A stretch of DNA of 37,308 nucleotides, from assembly GCA_034432655.1 (NCBI GenBank), contig DAOUBP010000061.1:1-37308 (forward strand). Direction: 5' to 3'. The notes under the pieces were generated by a model, which worked only from the letters and a program-made list of their open reading frames with translations, made no database searches and was not told where the DNA came from. Numbering within the stretch: position 1 is the first letter of the stretch; every line of letters begins with the position of its first letter. The translations under genes were made by a program, and so were the position numbers. This stretch comes from DAOUBP01 sp034432655 (GTDB lineage Bacteria > Chloroflexota > Anaerolineae > CG2-30-64-16). Below, in pieces: positions 16,937 through 23,773 of the stretch.

Positions 16937-17356
16937 TTGATCGAACAACTGCGCATGCTTGAGGAATTCCACCGCGTCTTCGGAGCACACCTGGAGGAAA
17001 AACCGACCGCCGATCTTGCGGACGAGACGATCGCGCTGCGCGTCAGCCTGATCCAGGAGGAGCTGAACGAGTATCGGGCAGCAGCCGAAGCACGCGACCT
17101 GGTGGGGGTGGCCGACGCGCTCAGCGACCTGTTGTACGTCGTGCTGGGGACCTATGTGGCACATGGCCTGCAGAACGTGGCCGAGGCGCTGTTCGCGGAA
17201 GTGCATCGCAGCAACATGAGCAAGCTGGATGCCAACGGCGAGGTGATCTACCGCGCTGACGGCAAGGTGCTCAAATCGGACCGCTGGCAACCGCCTGATT
17301 TGAAACGCATCCTGGAAGAGTTCGATTCCGCTTTCAAGCCGGGTACAGCGCCATAG
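16937..17356 (+). CDS. MazG-like / PRA-PH superfamily NTP pyrophosphohydrolase
   Basis: A roughly 139-residue all-alpha pyrophosphohydrolase (PF01503-like). The metal-binding pattern is visible: EELNEY on one helix and DALSDLLYVVLGT on the next, the E-x-x-E and D-x-x-x-D halves. HRSNMSKLDANGEVIYRADG, near the C-terminus, is typical of phage and bacterial members called phosphoribosyl-ATP pyrophosphohydrolase-like. Histidine synthesis is unlikely, as no his gene is nearby; house-cleaning of non-canonical NTPs is more probable. The start is uncertain: a TTG at 16937 with GGGAGGGG just upstream is chosen over TTG 16925 and ATG 16955. It converges on acpS with 13 bp between stops. Confidence 0.85.
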   Translation: MIEQLRMLEEFHRVFGAHLEEKPTADLADETIALRVSLIQEELNEYRAAAEARDLVGVADALSDLLYVVLGTYVAHGLQNVAEALFAEVHRSNMSKLDANGEVIYRADGKVLKSDRWQPPDLKRILEEFDSAFKPGTAP

Positions 17357-17369
17357 ATGAAACAGGCCG

Positions 17370-17735
17370 TCATCCCAGCGCCACGACAAAGGCCAGGGCC
17401 AAACCGCCGTCGTGGGACAAAGTGAGGGCCCATGACGTCAACTTCTGCTCGGCTGCCAGGGCCATGGCGCGGCCATGCAACACCAGCTGAGGCCGGCCGC
17501 CCTCCTCGCTGAGCACCTCGATCTCACGGAAAGCCACCTGGCCGATCCCGCAGCCCAACGCCTTGGCGACCGCTTCCTTGGCTGCCCAGCGCGCGGCCAG
17601 CGACTCGACCCGGCCAGCACTGGCAGCCAGCTCGCGTGCGGTGAAAACACGATCGGTAAACCGCGCGCTGTAGCGCTCGATCAACGCCGCCACCCGGCGG
17701 ATCTCGACCAGATCGGCCCCGACTGCCAGGGACAT
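17370..17735 (-). CDS. acpS: Holo-[acyl-carrier-protein] synthase
   Basis: A 121-residue AcpS, which transfers 4'-phosphopantetheine from CoA to apo-ACP. The Mg2+ ligands D8 (GADLVEI) and E54 (RWAAKEAVAKAL) are both present, as is the C-terminal LTLSHDGGLALAFVVA segment that packs the trimer. AAGGAG lies upstream of the ATG. It starts 22 bp after the exchanger gene on the same strand and is the last gene of the long Mrp transcript unless an internal promoter exists; I saw none. Confidence 0.95.
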   Translation of the reverse strand: MSLAVGADLVEIRRVAALIERYSARFTDRVFTARELAASAGRVESLAARWAAKEAVAKALGCGIGQVAFREIEVLSEEGGRPQLVLHGRAMALAAEQKLTSWALTLSHDGGLALAFVVALG

Positions 17736-17757
17736 GACAGAACAAACTCCTTGCAGG

Positions 17758-18879
17758 TCAATGGGTGATCGGTGTTACGATGTCGTCCTTCGGCGGCCGC
17801 CGGCCTTCACGCCAGGCGCGCATAGCCAGCAGGCCCAGTGTGACGGCGGTTAGCGGCATGACAAACCCGACCAGTGCCACGTTGTAGGCGCGCAGGGCAA
17901 AGTGCTGCATGGCGTCCAACAGCAGGTAAACCGTGTAGGCGACGTAGTAGGCCAGAAACAGCGCGCCCTCCCAACGCGCGATCCGGTAGCCCGTGAAGAA
18001 AATCGGCAGGCACGCCACCGCCACGGCGATCATGAACGGGATATCGAAGCGCAACGCCGTGGCGGGGACAGTCACGCCGGCCGGCGCCGCTGCGGCGGCG
18101 AGACCCAGCACCGATAAGATGTTGAACAGATTACTGCCGACTACGTTGCCCACCGCAATATCGCGCTCCCCGCGGATGCTGGCAACGATGGATGTAGCGA
18201 CCTCCGGCAATGACGTGCCGACCGCGATCACGGTCAAACCGATGACCAGCTCGCTCAACCCCAACGCACGCGCAATGCTCACCGCGCCGTTCACCAGCCA
18301 CTGCGCGCCGAACACCAACATCACCAGGCCAACCATCACCAGACCGCTGTTGATCAGCGCGCACCGTAGCCCAGGAGCAACACACTCGCCGAACCCGGCA
18401 ACGTACTCGTCTTGCACCTCCCTGGACTCCTGGCGGCTTTGCCGGATGGCGAAAGCGGTATACGTGATGATGCCGGCCACCATCAACAACCCTTCGAGCC
18501 GGCCGATCTTGCCGTCCAAACCAAACAACAACGGCAGGAATGAGACCCCGATCATCAACGGCACCTCGCGGCGCACCAGCTTCTGGGTGACCACCAGCGG
18601 CGTGATGATGGCCGAGATGCCCAGGATCAGCAGCACATTGGCGATGTTACTGCCGACTACATTGCCCAGAGCGATGTCGGCCTGGCCGATAACTCCCGCA
18701 CCGATGCTGACCGCCAGCTCCGGCGAGCTCGTGCCGAAGGCGACCACCGTCAACCCCACCACCAGCGGCGAGATGCCGAAACCCAACGCCAGCCGCGAAG
18801 CCCCCCGCACCAACAGCTCCGCGCCGAGGATCAGGATGATCAGGCCGATGACGAATAGGGCGAGTGTCAGCGGGCTCAT
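17758..18879 (-). CDS. Calcium/sodium antiporter of the CaCA family (YrbG-like)
   Basis: A 373-residue, roughly ten-helix exchanger with the two inverted alpha repeats of the CaCA superfamily. Repeat 1 has GTSSPELAVSIGAG followed by GNVVGSNIANVLL. Repeat 2 has GTSLPEVATSIVAS followed by GNVVGSNLFNILS. The acidic residue in each G-T-S-x-P-E is the ion ligand. It exchanges Ca2+ for Na+ across the inner membrane. The gene starts nine bases after mrpG stops, so it is likely part of the mrp operon. Its use of Na+ fits with an Mrp system that expels Na+. Confidence 0.94.
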   Translation of the reverse strand: MSPLTLALFVIGLIILILGAELLVRGASRLALGFGISPLVVGLTVVAFGTSSPELAVSIGAGVIGQADIALGNVVGSNIANVLLILGISAIITPLVVTQKLVRREVPLMIGVSFLPLLFGLDGKIGRLEGLLMVAGIITYTAFAIRQSRQESREVQDEYVAGFGECVAPGLRCALINSGLVMVGLVMLVFGAQWLVNGAVSIARALGLSELVIGLTVIAVGTSLPEVATSIVASIRGERDIAVGNVVGSNLFNILSVLGLAAAAAPAGVTVPATALRFDIPFMIAVAVACLPIFFTGYRIARWEGALFLAYYVAYTVYLLLDAMQHFALRAYNVALVGFVMPLTAVTLGLLAMRAWREGRRPPKDDIVTPITH

Positions 18880-18888
18880 GGTGGATCA

Positions 18889-19230
18889 TTACTCCTGTGC
18901 TTCTGCACGTTCTCGTTCCGCCAAGTCGTCCCGGATCGCCCGTTTCAGCGGGATGCCGATACGGTGCGCGGCCGAGCCGATAGCGTGTGAGGTTGTCGGC
19001 CCACCGATCACCAACAATGCGATCAGCACCAGCCCCTTGCCGAAGCCCAGCGGCGTCAGCGCTACCGTGGCCAGCAGCAACAGCACCACGCCGAAGATGC
19101 TGACCTTGCCCGTGGCGTGCAGCCGCGTGTAGACATCGGGCATGCGGATGAATCCCAGCACGCCCAGCACCGAGAACGCCGTGCCGATCACGACGGCGAG
19201 GATGGCAATGAGTTGAAGGAGTGTTTGCAT
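18889..19230 (-). CDS. mrpG: Mrp/Mnh Na+/H+ antiporter subunit G
   Basis: A 113-residue, three-helix subunit. The core GTAFSVLGVLGFIRMPDVYT and RLHATGKVSIFGVVLLLLA matches the MrpG pattern (G-x-x-G-x-x-R-x-P-D-x-y-t-R-l-H). It belongs to the multi-subunit cation/proton antiporter. The ATG at 19230 lacks a clear Shine-Dalgarno sequence. The 88 bp between mrpF and mrpG consist mostly of a palindromic repeat (19248-19318). Confidence 0.93.
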   Translation of the reverse strand: MQTLLQLIAILAVVIGTAFSVLGVLGFIRMPDVYTRLHATGKVSIFGVVLLLLATVALTPLGFGKGLVLIALLVIGGPTTSHAIGSAAHRIGIPLKRAIRDDLAERERAEAQE

Positions 19231-19247
19231 TGGACTTGTGTTTTCAG

Positions 19248-19318
19248 ATTGCGTATTGCGTAGTGCGTAGAATCGCCATGGTACGGACTACGAACTACGG
19301 AGTACGCAGTATGCAGCA
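19248..19318. repeat. GCGTATTGCGTA-type inverted repeat between mrpF and mrpG
   Basis: The left half ATTGCGTATTGCGTAGTGCGTA (19249-19269, two overlapping TTGCGTA words) is nearly the inverse of the right half, which contains ACGGAGTACGCAGTATGCA. The centre holds ATCGCCATGG. The same word family occurs at 21942-21980 and inside mrpAB at 24264-24300. Confidence 0.75.
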
Positions 19319-19594
19319 CTAGAACATCTGCTGATCCGCGATATACTTCGCCAGGGCGATCGTGCTGACAAAGCCCAGCGCGGCCAGGCCCAGCGCCACG
19401 TCAATGTAGGTCTCGTTCACCAGGATCAAGGCGATCAGCACCAGGACGGCCAGCATCAACGTCCCCACCAGGTCGGCGCCGATCAGCCGGTCAATCACGT
19501 TCTCCCCGCGCCACACCCGCCACACGCAAACAGCGATCAGCGCGACGTGGATCGCCAGGGCGATGTTGAGTACACTCGAAAGCAGTTGGCTCAT
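19319..19594 (-). CDS. mrpF: Mrp/Mnh Na+/H+ antiporter subunit F
   Basis: A 91-residue, three-helix subunit with the MrpF signature RVWRGENVIDRLIGADLVGT in the first loop and second helix, and the closing ALGLAALGFVSTIALAKYI. The ATG at 19594 is chosen; a GTG three codons upstream (19603) is equally in frame. The ribosome binding site is weak (AGAAGTGAAG). Upstream lies a 250-bp block of repeats that separates it from mrpE. Confidence 0.93.
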   Translation of the reverse strand: MSQLLSSVLNIALAIHVALIAVCVWRVWRGENVIDRLIGADLVGTLMLAVLVLIALILVNETYIDVALGLAALGFVSTIALAKYIADQQMF

Positions 19595-19611
19595 AGGCTT
19601 CACTTCTGAGC

Positions 19612-19719
19612 TTTAGATTGCGGTGACGTGTCACCGCTTTGGCTTGCAGCGGCACGACGCCGCCTTGGCTTGTCTCGCCACGACGATCGAAAAGCGGCGC
19701 AGAGCGCCGCAATCCAAAA
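19612..19719. repeat. TTTGGATTGC composite palindromic element, copy 1
   Basis: A unit of about 108 bp with inverted ends, TTTAGATTGCGG at left and CCGCAATCCAAA at right. Inside, in order: palindrome GGTGACGTGTCACC, linker GCTTTGGCTTGC, palindrome-like AGCGGCACGACGCCGC, a CTCGCCACGACGA segment, and hairpin GCGGCGCAGAGCGCCGC. Copy 2 follows after 16 bp; further copies are at 30947 and 31047. Confidence 0.8.
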
Positions 19720-19735
19720 CTGTGCCCGCGGCCGC

Positions 19736-19842
19736 TTTTGATTGCGGTGACACGTCACCGCTTTGGCTTGCGGCGTCGTGCCGCCGCTTTGGCTTGCCTC
19801 GCCACGACGACCGAAAAGCGGCGCAGAGCGCCGCAATCCAAA
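19736..19842. repeat. TTTGGATTGC composite palindromic element, copy 2
   Basis: A unit of about 107 bp in the same orientation as the one at 19612. It has the same modules in the same order: GATTGC, then GGTGACACGTCACC, the linker GCTTTGGCTTGC, a second palindrome (GGCGTCGTGCCGCC), the CTCGCCACGACGACC segment and GCGGCGCAGAGCGCCGC. It ends 12 bp before the mrpE stop codon. Confidence 0.8.
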
Positions 19843-19854
19843 CTTCCCCTCAAC

Positions 19855-20334
19855 TCACGCAAAAATCTTGCTCAACAGATCGCGTCGCATCGCCTGCGCC
19901 GCGGCCGCGTATTCGGCCGAATGGGTGGCGTCCAGGCAGTGCGTGTACAGGATGCCGTCTTTGCTGATGCCGATCACCAGCTCGCCCGGCGTGATGGAGA
20001 GCGCGTGCGCGCTGAGCGCCGTCCCTAACTCGCTCTCGCAACCGGTCTCGATGGCGACGATCCCCGGCCGGATCGGCAGCTTCGGGTCGAGCACGATGCG
20101 CGCTACCACAATGCCGCTTTTGACCACGTCGGCGGCCAGCAGCGCGATGTAGCGGGCAATGGCCCACAGCGCGACCGGCAAGTGGCGCGGGTCCATCCGC
20201 CCGCCCCGCGGCCGCACCAACACCGCCGCGGCCGTCGCCACCAGCGCGCCCAGGACGATATTCCCCGGCTCCAGGTTGCCGGTCAGCGCCAGGTAGATGA
20301 CCAGCAGGATGATGATCGTTCGGACATAATGCAC
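19855..20334 (-). CDS. mrpE: Mrp/Mnh Na+/H+ antiporter subunit E
   Basis: A 159-residue subunit. Two N-terminal helices (TIIILLVIYLALTGNLEPG, then IVLGALVATAAAVLV) are followed by a soluble domain with PLPIRPG-like sequence (PKLPIRPGIVAIE) and the family motif ALSITPGELVIGI. The GTG at 20334 has GGAGG seven bases upstream. A longer frame from 20385 would add MSLCLCVRFF..., which is translated repeat sequence (20363-20433) and should not be annotated as protein. Confidence 0.92.
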   Translation of the reverse strand: MHYVRTIIILLVIYLALTGNLEPGNIVLGALVATAAAVLVRPRGGRMDPRHLPVALWAIARYIALLAADVVKSGIVVARIVLDPKLPIRPGIVAIETGCESELGTALSAHALSITPGELVIGISKDGILYTHCLDATHSAEYAAAAQAMRRDLLSKIFA

Positions 20335-20362
20335 TGCATCGCCTCCAACAACGGGGAAGAAT

Positions 20363-20433
20363 CTCACACAAAGACACAAAGACACGAAGATTTCTTTTCT
20401 TTATTTCTTTGTGGCTTTGTGTCTCCGTGTGAG
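20363..20433. repeat. CTCACACAAAGACAC inverted repeat, copy A (mrpD-mrpE gap)
   Basis: A 71-bp element. The left arm begins CTCACACAAAGACACAAAG (20363) and the right arm ends CTTTGTGTCTCCGTGTGAG (20433). The imperfect arms of about 28 bp surround an AT-rich, pyrimidine-rich centre. It ends six bases from the mrpD stop codon. Copies B and C flank the GxxExxY gene. Confidence 0.9.
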
Positions 20434-20438
20434 CCCTT

Positions 20439-21926
20439 CTACCGTCCTCCTATTACCGCCGCAATATACAGCTCCGGCTTCCCCAGCCACGCGGCCACGT
20501 CGTTCGCCAGGCGCAGCAGCGGCTCGGCCCAGAGGCCCAGCAGCAGGCACAGGGCGATCAGCAGCGCCGGGGCCAGCAGGCGGTCGCCGCCCGGCTTGGC
20601 TTTGACGCCTTCGGCCGGCGGCTCCCACCAGATGCGCTGGAACGCGCGCACCACGTAGACCACCGTGATGATGCTGGCGACCCCGATCGCGGCCAGCGCG
20701 GGGTACTCGGCCGCCAGCACGCCCCCGCGGAAGAGCGCCAGCTTGCCGATGAAGCCGTTCGTCGGCGGGATGCCCGCCAGCGCCAGCCCGCCGACGAAGA
20801 AGAGCACCCCCATGCCCGGCAGCGACTTGCCCAGGCCGGTGATGTTGGCGAACGCGGCCGACTTCACCGGCGCCCGGCTGGCGATCGCGCCGGCCAGCAT
20901 CAGCATGGCCGCCTTGATCAGGCTGTGGTTGACCGTCAGCACGATCGCCGCGGCCAGCGCGACCGGCGTGCCCCAGCCGATGCCGACCAGGATGAACCCG
21001 ATCTGCGCCAGGGTGGAGTAGGCCAGCATCCGCTTGGCGTTGTGCGTGCCCAGCGCGGCCAGCCCGCCGAAGATCACGCCGACGACACCCAGGACCACCA
21101 GCAGGCCCCGCAGCGTGGCAGCCATCGGCGCGAAGAGCAGCGTGGTCATGCGCAGGAAGCCGTACACCCCCAGCTTCACCACCACCGACGACAGCATCGC
21201 GCTGACCGCGGTGGGCGCGGCCGTGTGAAAATCGGGCTGCCAGAAATGGAACGGCACCACCGCGCTCTTCACCATGAAGAAGACGAACATCAACACCATC
21301 GCCATCGAGAGCAGCGGCGGCGAAGGATCGGCCGCGATGCGCCGGGCCAGGTCGGCCATGTTCAGCGTGCCGTAGGAGACGTACAGGCCGCCCACCGCGC
21401 TGAGCAGGAAGATGCCGGCGAACAGGCTGATGAAGAAGTACTTGTACGCGGCCTCCGCGCCGTAGCGGTCGTCGGCGATGGCCGTCAGCACCGCGCCCGA
21501 TGTGACCAGCAGCTCGGCGAAGACGAACAGGTTGAACACATCGCCGGTCAAGAACGCGCCGGTCAGGCCGGTCGTCAGGGTCAGGAAGAGCGGGAAGAAG
21601 GCCGGATACGTCGCACACTGATCGCGGCACCCCAGCGCGTAGATCATGCCCGCGACCAGCACCCCCTGCGCCATGACGACCATCGTCGCGCCCAGCAGGT
21701 CGCCCACCAGGCTGATGCCGAACGGCGCGGCCCACCCGCCGAGCTGGAACACGACCGGCCCCCGCGTCCATACGGCCCACAGCAGCGCCGCGCTCGCCGC
21801 GGCCGACGTGAGCAGCGCGCCGAACGACCACGCCCGCTGCGCCCGCGGCGCGCGCCACAGCAGCAGCCCGACCGCCGCGCCGGTCAGCGGGATGAGGATG
21901 GGGAGGAGGACGAGGTGTGCGTTCAC
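20439..21926 (-). CDS. mrpD: Mrp/Mnh Na+/H+ antiporter subunit D
   Basis: A 495-residue, roughly 14-helix subunit homologous to NuoM/NuoN proton channels. Key family segments are NLFVFAELLVTSGAVL (with the conserved glutamate), VKSAVVPFHFWQPDFHTAAP (with the conserved lysine), and MLAYSTLAQIGFILVGIG. It starts with GTG at 21926, with GAGG nine bases upstream. The region before it, normally a short gap after mrpC, holds a repeat and a two-gene cassette. Confidence 0.96.
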   Translation of the reverse strand: MNAHLVLLPILIPLTGAAVGLLLWRAPRAQRAWSFGALLTSAAASAALLWAVWTRGPVVFQLGGWAAPFGISLVGDLLGATMVVMAQGVLVAGMIYALGCRDQCATYPAFFPLFLTLTTGLTGAFLTGDVFNLFVFAELLVTSGAVLTAIADDRYGAEAAYKYFFISLFAGIFLLSAVGGLYVSYGTLNMADLARRIAADPSPPLLSMAMVLMFVFFMVKSAVVPFHFWQPDFHTAAPTAVSAMLSSVVVKLGVYGFLRMTTLLFAPMAATLRGLLVVLGVVGVIFGGLAALGTHNAKRMLAYSTLAQIGFILVGIGWGTPVALAAAIVLTVNHSLIKAAMLMLAGAIASRAPVKSAAFANITGLGKSLPGMGVLFFVGGLALAGIPPTNGFIGKLALFRGGVLAAEYPALAAIGVASIITVVYVVRAFQRIWWEPPAEGVKAKPGGDRLLAPALLIALCLLLGLWAEPLLRLANDVAAWLGKPELYIAAVIGGR

Positions 21927-21941
21927 GGGTTCAGGGCCTCA

Positions 21942-22004
21942 AGCGTATTGCGTATTGCGTACTGCGTACTCCGTGATTCGTGATTCGCCAATTTGCCATT
22001 CGCT
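21942..22004. repeat. GCGTATTGCG-type repeat upstream of mrpD
   Basis: Tandem GCGTATTGCGTATTGCGTAC (21943-21962) runs into ACTCCGTGATTCGTGATTCG and ends TTTGCCATTCGCT (21992-22004). Its last word reappears as TTTCGCCATTCGCT at 22812-22825, on the far side of the cassette. Confidence 0.75.
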
Positions 22005-22554
22005 AACCCAAGAGCGGCGCCAGATCGTCCCAAAGTTCGGGCATTTCCAGTACCTCGGCGAATTGCTGTACCCAGGACTGTATCCGCTTCCGATCCAAGG
22101 CAGGGTAATTGGCCAGTAATGCCTGGATGTCCAGCATATCTTTTGGCCGGTGCGCGACAGCCTTCAAGATGATCAAGTCTTCGATGGTAGGCAGACGCAG
22201 TTCCAGGTCGCCGATCTTAACGCGCTGGCTACGCTCCACCATTTCGGCCTCAAAGGGCAGTAAGCCCAGAGAGACGTCAATGTCAATTGCGCTGGCGGTG
22301 TGCCGCAAAAGCAGAACGCGGCTGCGACGAGCAAAAGCTTCAGCATCTGTGATGCGGGCCTGAATTCCTCTTGCCTCGGCCTCCTGGAGTATTTTGGGCA
22401 ACTCATCCAAAGTAGCCAGTAACACTACGTCAATGTCTGCCGTGAAACGCGGCGCGCCGAGGAGGCTGACTGCAATGCCGCCGATGATGACCCCGCGCTC
22501 ACCAAACGCATCGAGCAGATCTTGCACCGCTTGAAGGGGTGAGCGAAACGGCAT
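22003..22554 (-). CDS. Nucleotidyltransferase-fold protein (AbiEii/MNT-like)
   Basis: A 183-residue protein with the nucleotidyltransferase core: GGIAVSLLGAPRFTADIDVV contains the G-G start, the conserved R-x-T and the D-x-D metal pair. A third acidic position may be SAIDIDVSLG. After a short segment come two helices (EDLIILKAVAHRPKDMLDIQ) as in AbiEii/AbiGii-type and DUF6036-type proteins, many of which are toxins that act with an upstream partner. The ATG at 22554 overlaps the stop of the small gene (TGATG), so translation is coupled. It sits inside the mrp operon between C and D, which is unusual. Toxicity is inference; a housekeeping nucleotidyltransferase is possible. Confidence 0.8.
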   Translation of the reverse strand: MPFRSPLQAVQDLLDAFGERGVIIGGIAVSLLGAPRFTADIDVVLLATLDELPKILQEAEARGIQARITDAEAFARRSRVLLLRHTASAIDIDVSLGLLPFEAEMVERSQRVKIGDLELRLPTIEDLIILKAVAHRPKDMLDIQALLANYPALDRKRIQSWVQQFAEVLEMPELWDDLAPLLG

Positions 22555-22781
22555 CAACTGTTCCTGGCCGGACAAACGTTTTCTCTGAGCCTTGCCCATC
22601 GTTCATACACCTGCATCTCGTCTCCATGATCAGGCGTCATCCCCAACTCCTTGAACAAACCATATGCAGCGTTGAGTTGACGCCAACGCAACTCCAGGGA
22701 TGCCGTGCCTCTCTCCACCGTTTGAATAGCCTCAACCGCTCGCCAGCGCTCGCGGAATTGTCGCGCCTCTGCTCGGTCCAT
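22554..22781 (-). CDS. Small partner protein of the nucleotidyltransferase
   Basis: A 75-residue, mostly helical, charged protein (MDRAEARQFRERWRAVEAI opens it; ELRWRQLNAAYGLFKELG is the second helix). I do not recognise the family and see no HEPN-type R-x4-6-H. GAGG lies six bases before the ATG at 22781. An alternative TTG at 22835, with GGAG eight bases upstream, overlaps the mrpC stop (TTGA). That start would include repeat-like sequence in the protein. It is coupled by TGATG to the nucleotidyltransferase, the layout of a toxin-antitoxin pair. Confidence 0.65.
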   Translation of the reverse strand: MDRAEARQFRERWRAVEAIQTVERGTASLELRWRQLNAAYGLFKELGMTPDHGDEMQVYERWARLRENVCPARNS

Positions 22782-22831
22782 ATCTCCCCTCGCAATGCAA
22801 GAAACCGCGTGTTTCGCCATTCGCTGATGTG

Positions 22832-23164
22832 TCAATTCCTCAACTCCGTGATCTCATCCGCGTCCGCCGTGTGGTAGCGCGTCGAGAGCACGTAGAGCAG
22901 CGCCAGCACCAATGAGAAGCCGGCCATGCTGATCACGATGGCGGTGAGCACCAGCGCCTGCGGCAGCGCATCGCTGCGCTGGCCGGTCGCGGTCACGTAT
23001 GCGGCGACCGCGCCCTGGTACGCGCCGGTGGCCAGCAGGAACAGGTTCACCGCATTGGCGATGATGATCAGCCCGATGGTCGAGCGGATCACGTTGCGGC
23101 GCAGCATCTGGAACACGCCGATGCCGAACATCGCGCCGATAGTGAGTGCTTTCAACAGATCCAT
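22832..23164 (-). CDS. mrpC: Mrp/Mnh Na+/H+ antiporter subunit C
   Basis: A 110-residue, three-helix subunit homologous to NuoK. It shows FGIGVFQMLRRNVIRSTIGL and the conserved ALVLTAIVISMAGFSLVLAL with its TAIVIS motif. Its stop overlaps the alternative start of the small cassette gene. The GAGGCCAC ribosome binding site lies between the ATG and repeat copy B, so the repeat has not removed the translation signal. Confidence 0.95.
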   Translation of the reverse strand: MDLLKALTIGAMFGIGVFQMLRRNVIRSTIGLIIIANAVNLFLLATGAYQGAVAAYVTATGQRSDALPQALVLTAIVISMAGFSLVLALLYVLSTRYHTADADEITELRN

Positions 23165-23178
23165 GTGGCCTCGTGGTT

Positions 23179-23248
23179 CTCACACAAAGACACAAAGGCA
23201 CAAAGATTTCTCCTCTTTTCTCTTAGTGCCTTTGTGTCTCCGTGTGAG
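23179..23248. repeat. CTCACACAAAGACAC inverted repeat, copy B (3' side of the GxxExxY gene)
   Basis: A 70-bp element with arms CTCACACAAAGACACAAAG and CTTTGTGTCTCCGTGTGAG around a pyrimidine-rich centre. It ends three bases from the stop codon of the GxxExxY gene. Confidence 0.9.
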
Positions 23249-23251
23249 CCT

Positions 23252-23635
23252 CTACTCAATCGTTCCGTTGATGATGCGGTGGATGCCGTCCTTCATCACC
23301 GCCTCGCCGAAGTTGAGCAAATATCCCAGCTTCATTCCTGATAGCTTCAGGTAGGTCAAAACCTGTTTCTTGTGCGCTCGGCTCACGCTTTCAACCGATT
23401 TCAGTTCGATGATTACCTTGTCTTCCACGACCAGATCGGCTCGGAAGCCTTCGTCGAAGCGGATGCCCTCGAACTCGACCGGGATCGGGACCTGGCGTCT
23501 CACTCTCAGCCCCGCTTTCTCCAACAGATGAGCCAGAAGTACCTCGTAGACGCTCTCAAGCAGTCCAGGCCCAAGCGCCATGTGGAGGCGGATCGCGCAA
23601 TCCACGATGATCCTTCCGATCTCATTTTCGTTCAT
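23252..23635 (-). CDS. GxxExxY protein (PD-(D/E)XK nuclease-like, PF13366)
   Basis: A 127-residue protein with the family-naming motif GLLESVY at residues 23-29 and the body of a small PD-(D/E)XK fold: ADLVVEDKVIIELKSVE gives the D, then E-x-K pattern. The conserved AHKKQVLTYLKLSGMKLGYL and LNFG segments follow. Activity of the family is not established. The gene stands between mrpC and mrpAB, where no gene belongs, and lies exactly between two copies of the CTCACACAAAGACAC repeat: 3 bp on the 3' side and 20 bp on the 5' side. AGGAAGGAAC upstream supports the ATG. Its role may be tied to the repeats rather than to the antiporter. Confidence 0.9.
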   Translation of the reverse strand: MNENEIGRIIVDCAIRLHMALGPGLLESVYEVLLAHLLEKAGLRVRRQVPIPVEFEGIRFDEGFRADLVVEDKVIIELKSVESVSRAHKKQVLTYLKLSGMKLGYLLNFGEAVMKDGIHRIINGTIE

Positions 23636-23655
23636 ATGGATGTTCCTTCCTTATT

Positions 23656-23771
23656 CTCACACAAAGACACGGAGGCACAAAGGTTTTCTTTCTTCTCTTC
23701 TCACACAAAGACACAGAGACGCAAAGGAGTATTATCCTCTTCTTCTTTGTGTCTTTGTGTCTCCGTGTGAG
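23656..23771. repeat. CTCACACAAAGACAC inverted repeat, copy C with an extra half element (5' side of the GxxExxY gene)
   Basis: A lone left arm (CTCACACAAAGACACGGAGG, 23656-23675, and onward) is followed by a complete element at 23700-23771, whose right arm ends CTTTGTGTCTCCGTGTGAG. The full element ends three bases before the mrpAB stop. The doubled left arm looks like an element inserted into, or copied beside, another. Confidence 0.88.
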
Positions 23772-23773
23772 AC

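Noticed and set aside
20335..20385. N-terminal extension of MrpE (MSLCLCVRFF)
   Set aside because: It is translated from the CTCACACAAAGACAC repeat. The GTG at 20334 has a good ribosome binding site and matches where MrpE proteins begin.
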